NCBI GenBank assembly: GCA_023417475.1
Contig: JAEZFP010000065.1
Span: 52,830 to 116,829 of the forward strand
Source of the DNA: Bacillota bacterium
GTDB taxonomy: Bacteria > Bacillota > UBA4882 > UBA8346
Length of the DNA: 64,000 bases
Reading direction: 5' to 3'
Of this stretch, positions 44,867 to 53,666 are shown in pieces. The position numbers and the translations under genes are program-made. Positions within the stretch are counted from its first letter, which is position 1; every line of letters starts with the position of its first letter. The notes beneath the pieces were generated by a model that saw only the letters and a list, made by a program, of their open reading frames with translations, was not told where the DNA came from and did not search any database.

Positions 44867-45015
44867 GGAATGAATTTGAATAGGTTATTCTTCGTCAGCC
44901 GTAATCGTCTTAACTAGGCCTTCAATCGAAAGCCTCTTCAAGCTGATAAGAAGCGACGGAAATAGCCGTACGCTGTTTCTCACAGAGAGTAATTTTGAAA
45001 CAGCCGTTTCTTTTC

Positions 45016-46179
45016 TCAGCGAATTCGCCGTTGCAGTTTTATTTGATAAAGCACCCAATATCCGCCTAGCAACCCGCCTAAGGCCAACAATCCGCCCTGA
45101 ACCCCGGCTTGCCTTGCGATATAACCGAACCCCAGTCCAACCGGAATCGTGACGATCCGAAAAGCCAGCGATTGGAACGATTCAACCGTCGCACGAATTT
45201 CGGAAGGAATCCGGTGCTGGCAATAACCGGCGACCAGCGGTTCAACAATTCCGGCCGCGCCATAGATCCCAACCATCACGAGTACTCCCCAGCTGTTCCC
45301 CAAACCAGCCATAGCTATGAAGCCGGCCGCCATGAGACCAAGCAAAAGAGTGAACAAGGTCGGAAGGGAGCGTCTTTGGAAGCGGTGCGCCACCCAACTT
45401 CCCAAACTGACTCCCAAGCGATTGACCGAACTGACCACCCCGAACCAGCCCAGCGGAAACATGAACCCATCCAGGTATAACTGCCAAAATTCATCCAGAT
45501 AACTTAAGCAGACTCCGGTGATTACCCCATAGCTCATCACGGTCCATAGTTCCCGATGAACCAAAAGGAACTGCCACGCGCGGCTAACTAAGCGGGGTTG
45601 GGTGACTCTTGGCTCCGCGGAAGTCCGCGCGGTTGGTTCGGTTAGGGCCCAAGCGCTTCCGAACGATACAATGACACTGCCAAGCGATAACCAATAAGTT
45701 GTTACCAAACCATAACGTGCCGCCACCCAACTTCCGATTAAGGCGGCCAGTGTTCCGGCCAGATAATCGAGGGACCGAATTCGTCCCAAAATCCGCTCGA
45801 ATTGTCGCGTTTGCTCCAGTTGTTGCAACGAATCGTACAAGAGGGCGTTGGCCGTGCCGCTGGTCGCCGCTTTGGCGATTCCGGCGCTGATCATGGCGAG
45901 CGCAAATGACCAAAAATTCCAGGCGTAAATCAGGATCAGCAATTCCAGACAAGTAAAGAAACCGCCGCCGACCATCAGCCATTTCCGGCTCCAACGGTCG
46001 GCCCAATAGCCGGTGGGGATTTCCAGGACGCTGACCGTTACCGCGTAGATGATCTCCAGATAGATAACTTGTTCAATTCCGATCCCGCGCCCGCTCCAAA
46101 ATAAGCGTTCAATCACATAAGCGAAGACCAACGCGTGAGAAAACCAATACCCGTAAAGAATTCTAACGTTAGATTGCAA
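45016..46179 (-). CDS. MFS transporter
   Basis: The 387-residue protein has twelve predicted hydrophobic segments and an MFS-type loop-2/3 sequence (GYWADRWSRKW). It is probably an exporter of drugs or small molecules; the substrate is unknown. TTG 46179 has no ribosome binding site, but an in-frame CTG at 46197 has GGAG 8 bases upstream and may be the true start. A leader ORF lies upstream. Confidence 0.85.
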   Translation of the reverse strand: MQSNVRILYGYWFSHALVFAYVIERLFWSGRGIGIEQVIYLEIIYAVTVSVLEIPTGYWADRWSRKWLMVGGGFFTCLELLILIYAWNFWSFALAMISAGIAKAATSGTANALLYDSLQQLEQTRQFERILGRIRSLDYLAGTLAALIGSWVAARYGLVTTYWLSLGSVIVSFGSAWALTEPTARTSAEPRVTQPRLVSRAWQFLLVHRELWTVMSYGVITGVCLSYLDEFWQLYLDGFMFPLGWFGVVSSVNRLGVSLGSWVAHRFQRRSLPTLFTLLLGLMAAGFIAMAGLGNSWGVLVMVGIYGAAGIVEPLVAGYCQHRIPSEIRATVESFQSLAFRIVTIPVGLGFGYIARQAGVQGGLLALGGLLGGYWVLYQIKLQRRIR

Positions 46180-46275
46180 TTTATTAGCGACTGACAGCTT
46201 CCCCGCTCCTTTCGGTATCAGTTTTGATCCTGATCCGAACGGGGGAGCCCGGGAAGGATACCGGGCGGTTCAAAA

Positions 46276-46296
46276 TCAACAGGGTCCGCGAAGCAT
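46276..46296 (-). CDS. Leader peptide MLRGPC (6 residues)
   Basis: The minus-strand ATG has a perfect AAAGGAGGTG upstream and reads MLRGPC-stop. A GCCCGG/CCGGGC hairpin (46247-46266) lies between it and the MFS start. This is the arrangement of ribosome-controlled attenuation of drug efflux genes. Confidence 0.55.
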   Translation of the reverse strand: MLRGPC

Positions 46297-46344
46297 TGAT
46301 TGCACCTCCTTTCGATTAAGTGTTCTTAACTTGATGAGGGGAAA

Positions 46345-46362
46345 CCCGGCCGGACGGCCGGG
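46345..46362. promoter_or_regulatory. GC-rich hairpin upstream of leader
   Basis: CCCGGCC-ggac-GGCCGGG. It could terminate a plus transcript or form part of the leader control. In 46370-46549 I see no gene. Confidence 0.5.
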
Positions 46363-46549
46363 TGATTTTATGGAGTAATATTGTAAGAAGTTAGGCGAAA
46401 TTATTTAAAATCCTTTCGTTGCCAAAAAATGAACACAAACAAGACAATCGCATTTTTTGCTAAGCTTGCCGGTGATTGGGCCCGCTATAATGCAAATACG
46501 GTACCGAAAATCAGACAAAGAGGTATTATTTCAAGTTGGAGGGTTCAAG

Positions 46550-46645
46550 ATGGCTAGAAAAGCAAAGAAGTTACCGTACGTTATGACAGAAGAAGAACTC
46601 CAAGCGTTGTTGTCGCAACTCAAAGATCATCTTTGCTCCAACTAA
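46550..46645 (+). CDS. Small protein, 31 residues
   Basis: ATG at 46550 after TTGGAGGG; MARKAKKLPYVMTEEELQALLSQL. It is short, with a helical end. Possibly an orphan small gene. Confidence 0.35.
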   Translation: MARKAKKLPYVMTEEELQALLSQLKDHLCSN

Positions 46646-46734
46646 AGGCGTTGTTTTAAATGTAGGAAATCGCCGAAAGATACGTGCAATAAAATAAATG
46701 GTTATTCTAAGTACCATTCTTATGTTTAATAAAA

Positions 46735-46783
46735 ACCTCCGGTATTTCATCACAATAATTGACGAAACACTGGAGGTTATTTT
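46735..46783. terminator. Terminator-like hairpin
   Basis: AACCTCC...GGAGGTT arms with a T run after. Confidence 0.7.
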
Positions 46784-46806
46784 TTGATGCTTTTATTTAA
46801 AAGTCT

Positions 46807-47016
46807 CTATTTCTTCTCCGAAACATAAACTACCACCTCATCCAATGGCACATCAAAATATTCGCAGATCTTATGCAATACCTCCATGGACACATTTTCA
46901 CCTTTGCTCATTTTTGCCATGGTTGATGGCGAAAGTTTCAACGCGACTCGGAGGTTCTCACGATTCATTCCTTTATCAATCAGTAATTTCCACAACGGAT
47001 TAAACGAGAAGGCCAT
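46807..47016 (-). CDS. XRE-family transcriptional regulator
   Basis: The 69-residue protein is a helix-turn-helix of Cro/C1 type (NRENLRVALKLSPSTMAKMSKGENVSMEVLHKICEYFDV). ATG 47016 has GAGGTG upstream; a start at 47031 would lack the site. Confidence 0.8.
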   Translation of the reverse strand: MAFSFNPLWKLLIDKGMNRENLRVALKLSPSTMAKMSKGENVSMEVLHKICEYFDVPLDEVVVYVSEKK

Positions 47017-47084
47017 TTCATTACACCTCATAGTATGATTGCGGTATTTTTTCTTCGTCTTTGCAAAGAAATAATTAACATATA

Positions 47085-47113
47085 TTGACTATTTCTTCTA
47101 TTTAGTATAGAAT
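47085..47113 (+). promoter_or_regulatory. Candidate promoter for SymE-like gene
   Basis: TTGACT, 17 bases, TAGAAT. Confidence 0.55.
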
Positions 47114-47294
47114 ATCTTTGTAAGAATAAATAAGTCTATTGGTATAGTAAATTAATATCCTTATCCACCTCGTTAACGTGATGAATAATAACCGCAACAA
47201 CGTAGGGATCGCTTTGCGTAGCTTGCATAAGTTATTCTATATTTTGCCAAGGCTTTCCTCTCTGCAAGTAATAAATTTTGAGAGGAGAGATGTC

Positions 47295-47720
47295 ATGAAA
47301 AACCAGCGCCAATACACCGTAGGTTCCCTCCACAAAAACAACCAAAAAGTCCCCCTCATCCGCTTGTCCGGCCATTGGTTGGCTCGAAACGGTTTCCAAA
47401 TCGGTCGTTCCATCCGCGTCCGTGTCTTATCAGGTAGCATCAGCCTGGAGTTGCAGCCACCGAAGGATGATCCGCCAAAATCCATCGAAGGATTTCTAGT
47501 CAAACATCATCAAGGCCATTACGCCATCTGCAACCGGGGATTGTTTCATGAATTGCGCCGGGACGATTGCGTGGCGGTGGAGTTAACAAAGGACGCTTGG
47601 GTGACGATGAAAGTCATGCGGGATATGGAAGGATATTATTTGCAGAATAACGAGATCGCGTTTTATCCGAAAATGGTTTATGGACGGTTGATTGATCAGG
47701 AAGAGGTTGAGGCGTTTTAG
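47295..47720 (+). CDS. symE: SymE-like protein
   Basis: Starting at ATG 47295 (GAGAGGAGAG), residues 7-55 match the SymE toxin fold: YTVGSLHKNN, VPLIRLSGHWLARNGF, IRVRVLSGSISLEL. The C-terminal part (KSIEGFLVKHHQGHY) is an extra domain. SymE is the toxin of a type I toxin-antitoxin pair with an antisense RNA; no antisense RNA promoter can be confirmed here. The frame extends upstream without a site. Confidence 0.75.
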   Translation: MKNQRQYTVGSLHKNNQKVPLIRLSGHWLARNGFQIGRSIRVRVLSGSISLELQPPKDDPPKSIEGFLVKHHQGHYAICNRGLFHELRRDDCVAVELTKDAWVTMKVMRDMEGYYLQNNEIAFYPKMVYGRLIDQEEVEAF

Positions 47721-47797
47721 ATGACGGTCAGCGCCGCCGCAACCGTGGACGGAAAAGAAAGACAAAAGAAGCAAGGAGATGGTTTTCGGTTCGCCCG

Positions 47798-48290
47798 GCA
47801 AGCTGGATATGTGAATAAGTGAGCTTGCTTGAAGTCTCCGCAAGCTGGATATGTGAATAAGTGAGCTTGCCGAAGTCTTCCGCAAGCTGGATATGTGAAT
47901 AAGTAAGCTTGCCGAAGTCTTCCGCAAGCTGGATATGTGAATAAGTAAGCTTGCTTGAAGTCTCCGCAAGCTGGATATGTGAATAAGTGAGCTTGCTGAG
48001 TCGTTCCGCAAGCTGGATATGTGGATAAGTGAGCTTGCTGAGTCGTTCCGCAAGCTGGATTTGTGAATAAGTAAGGTTGCTGAGTCGTTCCGCAAGCTGG
48101 ATTTGTGGATAAGTGAGCTTGCTTGAAGTCTCCGCAAGCTGGATATGTGAATAAGTGAGCTTGCCGAAGTCTTCCGCAAGCTGGATTTGTGAATAAGTAA
48201 GCTTGCTTGAAGTCTCCGCAAGCTGGATATGTGGATAAGTAAGCTTGCTTGAAGTCTCCGCAAGTTGGATAGGTGAATAAGCAAGCTTGC
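47798..48290 (-). repeat. Twelve 42-bp tandem units, each with a DnaA-box-like 9-mer
   Basis: Each 31-base core starts GCAAGCT and ends AGCTTGC (7-bp hairpin arms), followed by an 11-base linker of one of three kinds in order A B B A C C C A B A A. On the minus strand eight units read TTATTCACA, three read TTATCCACA and the twelfth reads TTATTCACC. Unit starts are 47798 + 42n. The 42-bp period is four helical turns. A minus-strand ORF runs through the array but only repeats 14 residues and is not counted as a gene. Confidence 0.85.
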
Positions 48291-48307
48291 CCGAACCTCC
48301 CGGTGGC

Positions 48308-49324
48308 TCATCCGTTCCGGAACAGTTTATGCGTAACAGTATAAACGGTTTTTTTATGGGCGGTTTTTAACCGTTGATACACGTCCCACAGATCAGGGTG
48401 GATCAAATAACTCTTATAAATGCGGAAATAAGGTTTCGGAACCGCGCCGAATCCGCTGAAGAACCGTTCGATCGGCTCAAGCATCGTCCCCTCAAAATCA
48501 AACTTCCGCGTCACGTTCCCGGCGAAACGGATCGCGTTCCACACCAGCAAGGAATTGGCGCCGCTGGATTTCAAACGCGGGTTGACCCCGGCCAGCAGAT
48601 AATAAGCGGAATTTTCATCCCAGACCAGATAAGCGGCGGCATGGATTGTGCCGGCGCCGTCCGCCGCGTACAGGATCTTGCGGCAGTTCCGGCGGAGGCA
48701 CGCTTGATCGATCCGTTGCAAAACCGCAAATGAAATGGGTGTATCCCAGCCTTTGCGAGCGAAGGTTTCCCGGTGAAGCGCGTAAAAATCAGCCAACGGA
48801 CAGTCGTCCTTGATCGTCACCTGCGATTGGGCTTTTTTGATTTCGTGCCGGATGTTGTAGCGCAAGCCGGCGTACAGGGATTCAACCGTGTTCAGTTCTT
48901 CCAATACATAAGTGTATCTTGTGGTTTGTTTGAAACCGCTCCAATAGAACGGCAGCCAGTTGGTCACCGCGTAGTGGAAGTCCTGCAGGTACAAAGCAAC
49001 CCCCAATCGCTGCAACTGAGCGATGATGCCCCGCATGGTTTCTTTCTCATAAGACAACCTGGAAACCTGTTTTTGCAGCGGCGGGTAATTGATCCAGATC
49101 CCGTTGGTCTGCGTCAAAGGCGGTTGCACCACCAGCCGCAGTCCCCACTTCCGTTTAATATAATAGGGAAGCGCCGCCAAAACATTATTTCCCTTGGTGT
49201 AAAGCAACACGTCCCAATTATCCGCCCCGCACGCCGCATCCATCCACCAATCCCGCGAAAAAACCGGAATCGAACGATTTTCATTGCAAAGTTCCCGATA
49301 CCTTTCTTTTGCGTTCATCGACAC
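48308..49324 (-). CDS. FemAB-like GNAT-fold protein of polysaccharide locus
   Basis: The 338-residue protein has the FemAB/BioF2-like acyltransferase signature (WDVLLYTKGNNVLAALPYYIKRK, LHRETFARKGW, YYLLAGVNPRLKSSGANSLLVWNAI). Such proteins transfer aminoacyl or acyl groups and often accompany exopolysaccharide genes. It is divergent to the LCP gene. Confidence 0.75.
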   Translation of the reverse strand: MSMNAKERYRELCNENRSIPVFSRDWWMDAACGADNWDVLLYTKGNNVLAALPYYIKRKWGLRLVVQPPLTQTNGIWINYPPLQKQVSRLSYEKETMRGIIAQLQRLGVALYLQDFHYAVTNWLPFYWSGFKQTTRYTYVLEELNTVESLYAGLRYNIRHEIKKAQSQVTIKDDCPLADFYALHRETFARKGWDTPISFAVLQRIDQACLRRNCRKILYAADGAGTIHAAAYLVWDENSAYYLLAGVNPRLKSSGANSLLVWNAIRFAGNVTRKFDFEGTMLEPIERFFSGFGAVPKPYFRIYKSYLIHPDLWDVYQRLKTAHKKTVYTVTHKLFRNG

Positions 49325-49354
49325 CCGCCATGTTTTAAAAAATTATTTTTGTAA

Positions 49355-49393
49355 CATTATATGGCATACATTAACAAAATAACCCATATAATG
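49355..49393. promoter_or_regulatory. Divergent regulatory region with inverted repeat
   Basis: CATTATATGG (49355-49364) and CCATATAATG (49384-49393), 19 bases apart, contain TATAAT on both strands between the FemAB-like and LCP genes. They may be -10 boxes or a shared operator. Confidence 0.5.
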
Positions 49394-49426
49394 TTCACTG
49401 GATAACACAAAAGGACGGACGGGCCA

Positions 49427-50356
49427 ATGAAAAAATGGATCGGGTGGAGCGGCGCCGCTATTTTGGTTTTGGGCATCGGCGCGACGGGTTTGGTAACATT
49501 ATTTAATCCGGGCGTCCGTTTCAATCAGCGCAAATTACCGGTGGTCGCAGTGGCGCTTGCCCGGCCCCAAACGGCGGAGCGTTACGCGCGGCGGGCAGGA
49601 TTTAACATTTTGATTTTGGGCTTGGATACCTGGGTGCGAAGCGCCGGCCGGGCCGATTTGATCATGGTGATCAATATCAACCCGCAGACCCGCCAAGTGA
49701 ACGTCGTCAGCATTCCTCGGGATACCAAAGTTCCGGCCGGGAATCTCGGCTGGACCAAGATCAATCATCTGCATTTATTGTCGGAAAATCGAAAAAAACC
49801 CGTCGGAACACAGGCAATGATCGATGCGGTTTGCGATTTAATGCAACGTAATCTGAATTATTATATTAAAATCAACTTTCGGAGTTTTGAAGATTTCATC
49901 GATCAGTTGGGCGGATTGGATATCACTCTGGAGCGTCCCGTCAAATTGACCTTTAAGAACCAGGTGTTGCCGGCGGGGGCAAATCATTTGGACGGCGCGA
50001 CCGCCTTGGAATTGACCCGGGAACGCTTTTCGCTGCGCGCCGGCGATTTTTCCCGGCAAGCTCAGCAACTGCGGGTATTAAAAGCCTTGGTCCGTCAGTT
50101 GGTCCGTGCCGATAATCTTCCGAAGTTACCGCGGCAAATCCAAGCCGCCCAAAAGTATCTGGTCGCCACCAATCTCAGCCCGGCGGATTGGTTGGCGATC
50201 GCCGGACTATTGCACGGGTTGCCCGAGTCCAACCTCCAATATCATCAGGTTCCGGGCCGGCCGCAAACCGGACTGGATCCGTTAACCCATACCCAAGTGG
50301 ATTATTGGGCGCCCGATCGGGAAAGCCTGAAACGGCTTGGTAAAGATTATTTTTAG
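49427..50356 (+). CDS. LCP (LytR-CpsA-Psr) family glycopolymer ligase
   Basis: The 309-residue protein has a membrane anchor (about 5-28) and the LCP core (ILILGLDTWVRSAGRADLIMVININ, SIPRDTKVP, RERFSLRAGDFSRQAQQLRVL). It attaches polymers to peptidoglycan. It is the first gene of the plus-strand EPS operon. Confidence 0.88.
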   Translation: MKKWIGWSGAAILVLGIGATGLVTLFNPGVRFNQRKLPVVAVALARPQTAERYARRAGFNILILGLDTWVRSAGRADLIMVININPQTRQVNVVSIPRDTKVPAGNLGWTKINHLHLLSENRKKPVGTQAMIDAVCDLMQRNLNYYIKINFRSFEDFIDQLGGLDITLERPVKLTFKNQVLPAGANHLDGATALELTRERFSLRAGDFSRQAQQLRVLKALVRQLVRADNLPKLPRQIQAAQKYLVATNLSPADWLAIAGLLHGLPESNLQYHQVPGRPQTGLDPLTHTQVDYWAPDRESLKRLGKDYF

Positions 50357-50362
50357 GAAGAA

Positions 50363-51340
50363 ATGGAGATTCGCATGATTCCCAAAAACGCCTTCGATTC
50401 CGAATATATCGTATTGGATCCTCAACGGTACCTCCGGTTGTTCCGGCGCAAATTCGGTTCGATCATGGCCGTGACCTTATTAGCGGCCGGGTTGGCGGGG
50501 CTGGTCGCGTTTTTTGGGTTAAAACCGGTTTATGAGGCGCAAACGACTTTGTTGGTTATTCACAATCAAACGGACCAACCAAAAGAAAATGCCGCCGCCA
50601 ATAATTTGGAGGACTTGATCGCCAATATCACCAAGTTGCCGGAGTTGACGATCAAATCGTATCTGGAACAGATCAAAAACCCGCTTTTGCTTAAAAAACT
50701 CAGCGCCAAATTGGGGTTGAACCCGCAAGAATATCCGCTCAAACGGTTACAGCGCATGATCATTGTCACGGCGATTAAGGATACCAATCTGATTCAAATC
50801 CGGGTGGATCACACCGATCCCAAGTTGGCCGTAACGATCGCCCAGACCATTACCAAGCTGCTGCTGGATTCGGTTTCGGAAAATTCCAAGCAGCAAATGG
50901 CTAAATCGCTGGCATTTTTAAACAGCCAACTGCAGGACGTGGAAGCGGAGTTGACCTCCTTGCAGCGTCAAAACCCCGAACCGGACGGTGTCAAGCGACG
51001 CATCACCCGGTTGGAACAGACTGCCAATCTGATGATAGAAAAGATGATTCAGACCCAAATCACCGAGTCGGTGAGTTACGGCGACACCAGTTTGCAGGAG
51101 ATTTATCCCCCGGCTTTGCTGGATGAACCGGTGCGACCGCATAAAAATCTGCTGATGGCCGGCGCCGGGTTGATCGGCTTTTTCAGCGCATTGCTCCTGA
51201 TCGGAGTGGGAGAGCGGAATCACCCCAGAGCTTATTCCAAAACAGACATCGAATCATTTGCCGAGTTAACGGTGGTCGGTGAAATCCCCCATTTCAAACC
51301 GGTCCGGAACGGCCAGCTAAGGAGATGGCGTCATGCCTAA
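50363..51340 (+). CDS. Wzz/chain-length determinant protein
   Basis: The 325-residue protein has membrane segments near 33-53 and 265-285 with a coiled-coil region between. It lacks a kinase domain, which is the next gene. It regulates polymer length together with the kinase. The start could be 50363 or 50375. Confidence 0.82.
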   Translation: MEIRMIPKNAFDSEYIVLDPQRYLRLFRRKFGSIMAVTLLAAGLAGLVAFFGLKPVYEAQTTLLVIHNQTDQPKENAAANNLEDLIANITKLPELTIKSYLEQIKNPLLLKKLSAKLGLNPQEYPLKRLQRMIIVTAIKDTNLIQIRVDHTDPKLAVTIAQTITKLLLDSVSENSKQQMAKSLAFLNSQLQDVEAELTSLQRQNPEPDGVKRRITRLEQTANLMIEKMIQTQITESVSYGDTSLQEIYPPALLDEPVRPHKNLLMAGAGLIGFFSALLLIGVGERNHPRAYSKTDIESFAELTVVGEIPHFKPVRNGQLRRWRHA

Positions 51341-52025
51341 AAAACCCTGTCAAAACATTTTGGTCAGCCGTTTTCGCACCGAGTCCGCAGCGAACGAATC
51401 CTTTAAAATCCTGCGCACCAATTTGAAATATTACGGGTGGACTCATCAAGCCAAGACTTTGGCGCTGACCAGTACCGATCCGGGGGAAGGAAAAAGCACG
51501 GTCGCCGCCAACCTGGCGGTTAGTTTCAGTCAGAACGGGAAGAAAGTGATCTTGATCGACGCCGATATGCGGATCCCGGTTCAACACCATATTTTTGCCG
51601 TCGAAAACCGCTCGGGGTTCGCCGATGTTTTATCCGGTCGAATCTCCTTATTTATGGCGATTCATCCGACGCAGTTGGCCAACCTCTGGTTGTTGACTTC
51701 GGGGACGGTTCCCTATAACCCTTCCGAACTGCTGGGCAACGGAAAACTGGCAACCGTGCTTGACGAGCTGAAACCGCTGTATGACGTGATTCTGTTGGAC
51801 TGTCCCCCGGTATTGCCGGTGATCGATACCGTCTTGATTGCGGCAGTTGCCGAGGGCGCGGTGCTGGTAGCCAGGGAGGGTGAGACTGATCTAAAACGTT
51901 TGGTGGCGGCCAAACGCCAACTGGCTGCAGGCAACGCCCGTCTTTTGGGGGTAATTATGAACAATGTCCGTCGCAATAAAAAAGAGAACCGTTATTACCA
52001 TTATTATCATTCCCGGCACGGTTGA
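51333..52025 (+). CDS. BY-kinase (CpsD/CapB type)
   Basis: The 230-residue protein has the Walker A GEGKST (51-56), VILIDADMR (Walker A') and a C-terminal tyrosine cluster (YYHYYHSRHG), the typical autophosphorylation site. It overlaps the Wzz gene by eight bases. Confidence 0.92.
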   Translation: MPKKPCQNILVSRFRTESAANESFKILRTNLKYYGWTHQAKTLALTSTDPGEGKSTVAANLAVSFSQNGKKVILIDADMRIPVQHHIFAVENRSGFADVLSGRISLFMAIHPTQLANLWLLTSGTVPYNPSELLGNGKLATVLDELKPLYDVILLDCPPVLPVIDTVLIAAVAEGAVLVAREGETDLKRLVAAKRQLAAGNARLLGVIMNNVRRNKKENRYYHYYHSRHG

Positions 52026-52092
52026 AACGGTGAATATTCGTTATCGTTCCACTCGGTTGTGCTTGAACTAAAAAATATGTCAGGTGATTGCC

Positions 52093-52788
52093 ATGCCGTC
52101 GACCCATTCCAAAGAGACCATGATTCAGCTTGCTTCCGCGACGTTGCCGGTGACCCTCGGTCAAAACCCGGACCGCTGGAAGCTGGGGGTCAAGCGACTG
52201 CTTGATCTGGGTGTCAGCGCCGGGTTGCTATTGACAGCATTGCCACTGCTCCCGATGATTTGCGTCGTCATTAAGCTGGATTCGCCGGGGCCGCTAATTT
52301 TCAGCCACGACCGGATCGGCATGGGCGGCCAACCGTTCCGGTTTTACAAATTTCGAACCATGATTCATCACTCCGCCGCTTTGGCGCAATGGGTGGCGGC
52401 GGCCGGGGATGATCTCCAAACCGAGCAGGAAATCTTTTATAAACTGCGCAACGACCCCCGGGTCACCAAGGTCGGCAAATGGTTGCGGAAAACCAGTTTA
52501 GATGAGTTGCCGCAGTTAGTGAATGTGCTCAAAGGGGAGATGAGCTTGGTGGGGCCGCGTCCGATCGTGCCGGAGGAGATCGCTCGCTATGGGATGGATT
52601 TTGGGGATTATGTGACGGTCCGGCCGGGAATCACCGGTCTGTGGCAGGTCAGCGGGCGTAATCAGCTGACCTACCCCCAACGGGTCGCGCTCAATCAGCA
52701 ATATATCCGGAACTGGTCGCTTTGGCTGGATTTGACGATTTTATGGCGTACCGTCGGCGCTGTGCTAAGCCGGAGAGGCGCCTATTAA
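52093..52788 (+). CDS. Undecaprenyl-phosphate sugar-1-phosphate transferase
   Basis: The 231-residue protein has one N-terminal hydrophobic segment, then FYKFRTM, KWLRKTSLDELPQL, KGEMSLVGPRP and RPGITGLWQVSGRN, the bacterial sugar transferase core. It starts repeat-unit assembly on the lipid carrier. ATG 52093 follows CAGGTGATT. Confidence 0.92.
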   Translation: MPSTHSKETMIQLASATLPVTLGQNPDRWKLGVKRLLDLGVSAGLLLTALPLLPMICVVIKLDSPGPLIFSHDRIGMGGQPFRFYKFRTMIHHSAALAQWVAAAGDDLQTEQEIFYKLRNDPRVTKVGKWLRKTSLDELPQLVNVLKGEMSLVGPRPIVPEEIARYGMDFGDYVTVRPGITGLWQVSGRNQLTYPQRVALNQQYIRNWSLWLDLTILWRTVGAVLSRRGAY

Positions 52789-52811
52789 TTGGGTGTAAAA
52801 GAGGGATCAGG

Positions 52812-53666
52812 ATGCCACAATTAGTGTTCACCTGTGATGTCGAATGTCACGATCCGCAACGGAGTCCCCAATGGCTGTTGGGGAAGTCGGGAGGGCGGCT
52901 TTGGCTGGAAATTGTCGCCGGCGAGTTGGAGCGCCGCAACATCACCGGCGCCTTTTTTGTGGATTTTAGCGGATGCGAGCAATGGGAGGTCCCGCTCCGG
53001 CAGGCGGTTGAGATTTTAGTTCGCCGCCGGCAACGAATTGAACTGCATATTCATCCCGCCAACTCCGGCTGGTGCGGGGCGAAAATGCTTTCAGCGCTTG
53101 GTTACGACGATCAAGCCCGACTCTTTGAAACGGCGGTAAACAATTACCGGCGGTATGTGGCCAAAGAACCCGCGATCTTCCGAGCCGGCGGTTACGGCAT
53201 CAACGACATTACGCTCCGGATCTTAAAAGACTACGGTTTACAGGACAGTTCGTATTATACCGGGAAACCCCAAGTGCAAGTGCGACCCGACGATTATGAG
53301 CGGATCGGGGTCATCTCCCATCCGGTGACGGTCAGCCATTTTCGCGGGTTTGGCAAATACGTCAAACACGACCTCAATATCATGACCGCCGGAATATTGG
53401 AACAGCAAATATTGGAGAACGACGTCATGCTGTTCATGCATTCCTTTTCGTTTAACCGGTTTCAACGGCGTACCCTTCTCGAACGGGACAATCCCCGCCC
53501 GATAAAGCGTTTTTACAAAATTCTCGCCTTGATCGACGCCGGTAAAACGCAACCGGTCGACCTTGAGCACTTTCCCAATACTCGTTTTATCACGAAAATT
53601 TCCCGGCGGGCGATGATCGCGAATGCAATCTATATAACGCTGCGCAATCACTACGGATTGGGGTGA
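52812..53666 (+). CDS. Polysaccharide deacetylase-like protein
   Basis: The 284-residue protein begins VFTCDVECHD and has ELHIHPANSGW (His79, His81), the NodB-type metal-binding histidines. Other NodB motifs (FRAGGYGIND) are present. It probably deacetylates the polysaccharide. The ATG has AGGGATCAGG upstream. Confidence 0.72.
   Translation: MPQLVFTCDVECHDPQRSPQWLLGKSGGRLWLEIVAGELERRNITGAFFVDFSGCEQWEVPLRQAVEILVRRRQRIELHIHPANSGWCGAKMLSALGYDDQARLFETAVNNYRRYVAKEPAIFRAGGYGINDITLRILKDYGLQDSSYYTGKPQVQVRPDDYERIGVISHPVTVSHFRGFGKYVKHDLNIMTAGILEQQILENDVMLFMHSFSFNRFQRRTLLERDNPRPIKRFYKILALIDAGKTQPVDLEHFPNTRFITKISRRAMIANAIYITLRNHYGLG

Noticed and set aside
44880..45015. Short minus-strand frame after the MFS gene (KLLSVRNSVRLFP...)
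   Set aside because: No start codon with a ribosome binding site was found and I do not recognise it; it may be a remnant.
47583..48311. Minus-strand ORF of 242 codons through the tandem array
   Set aside because: It consists of a 14-residue repeat produced by the 42-bp DNA period and then overlaps the SymE-like gene. Open reading through a 42-bp array is expected when one unit lacks stops, so this is not evidence of a protein, despite an ATGA overlap with the upstream gene.
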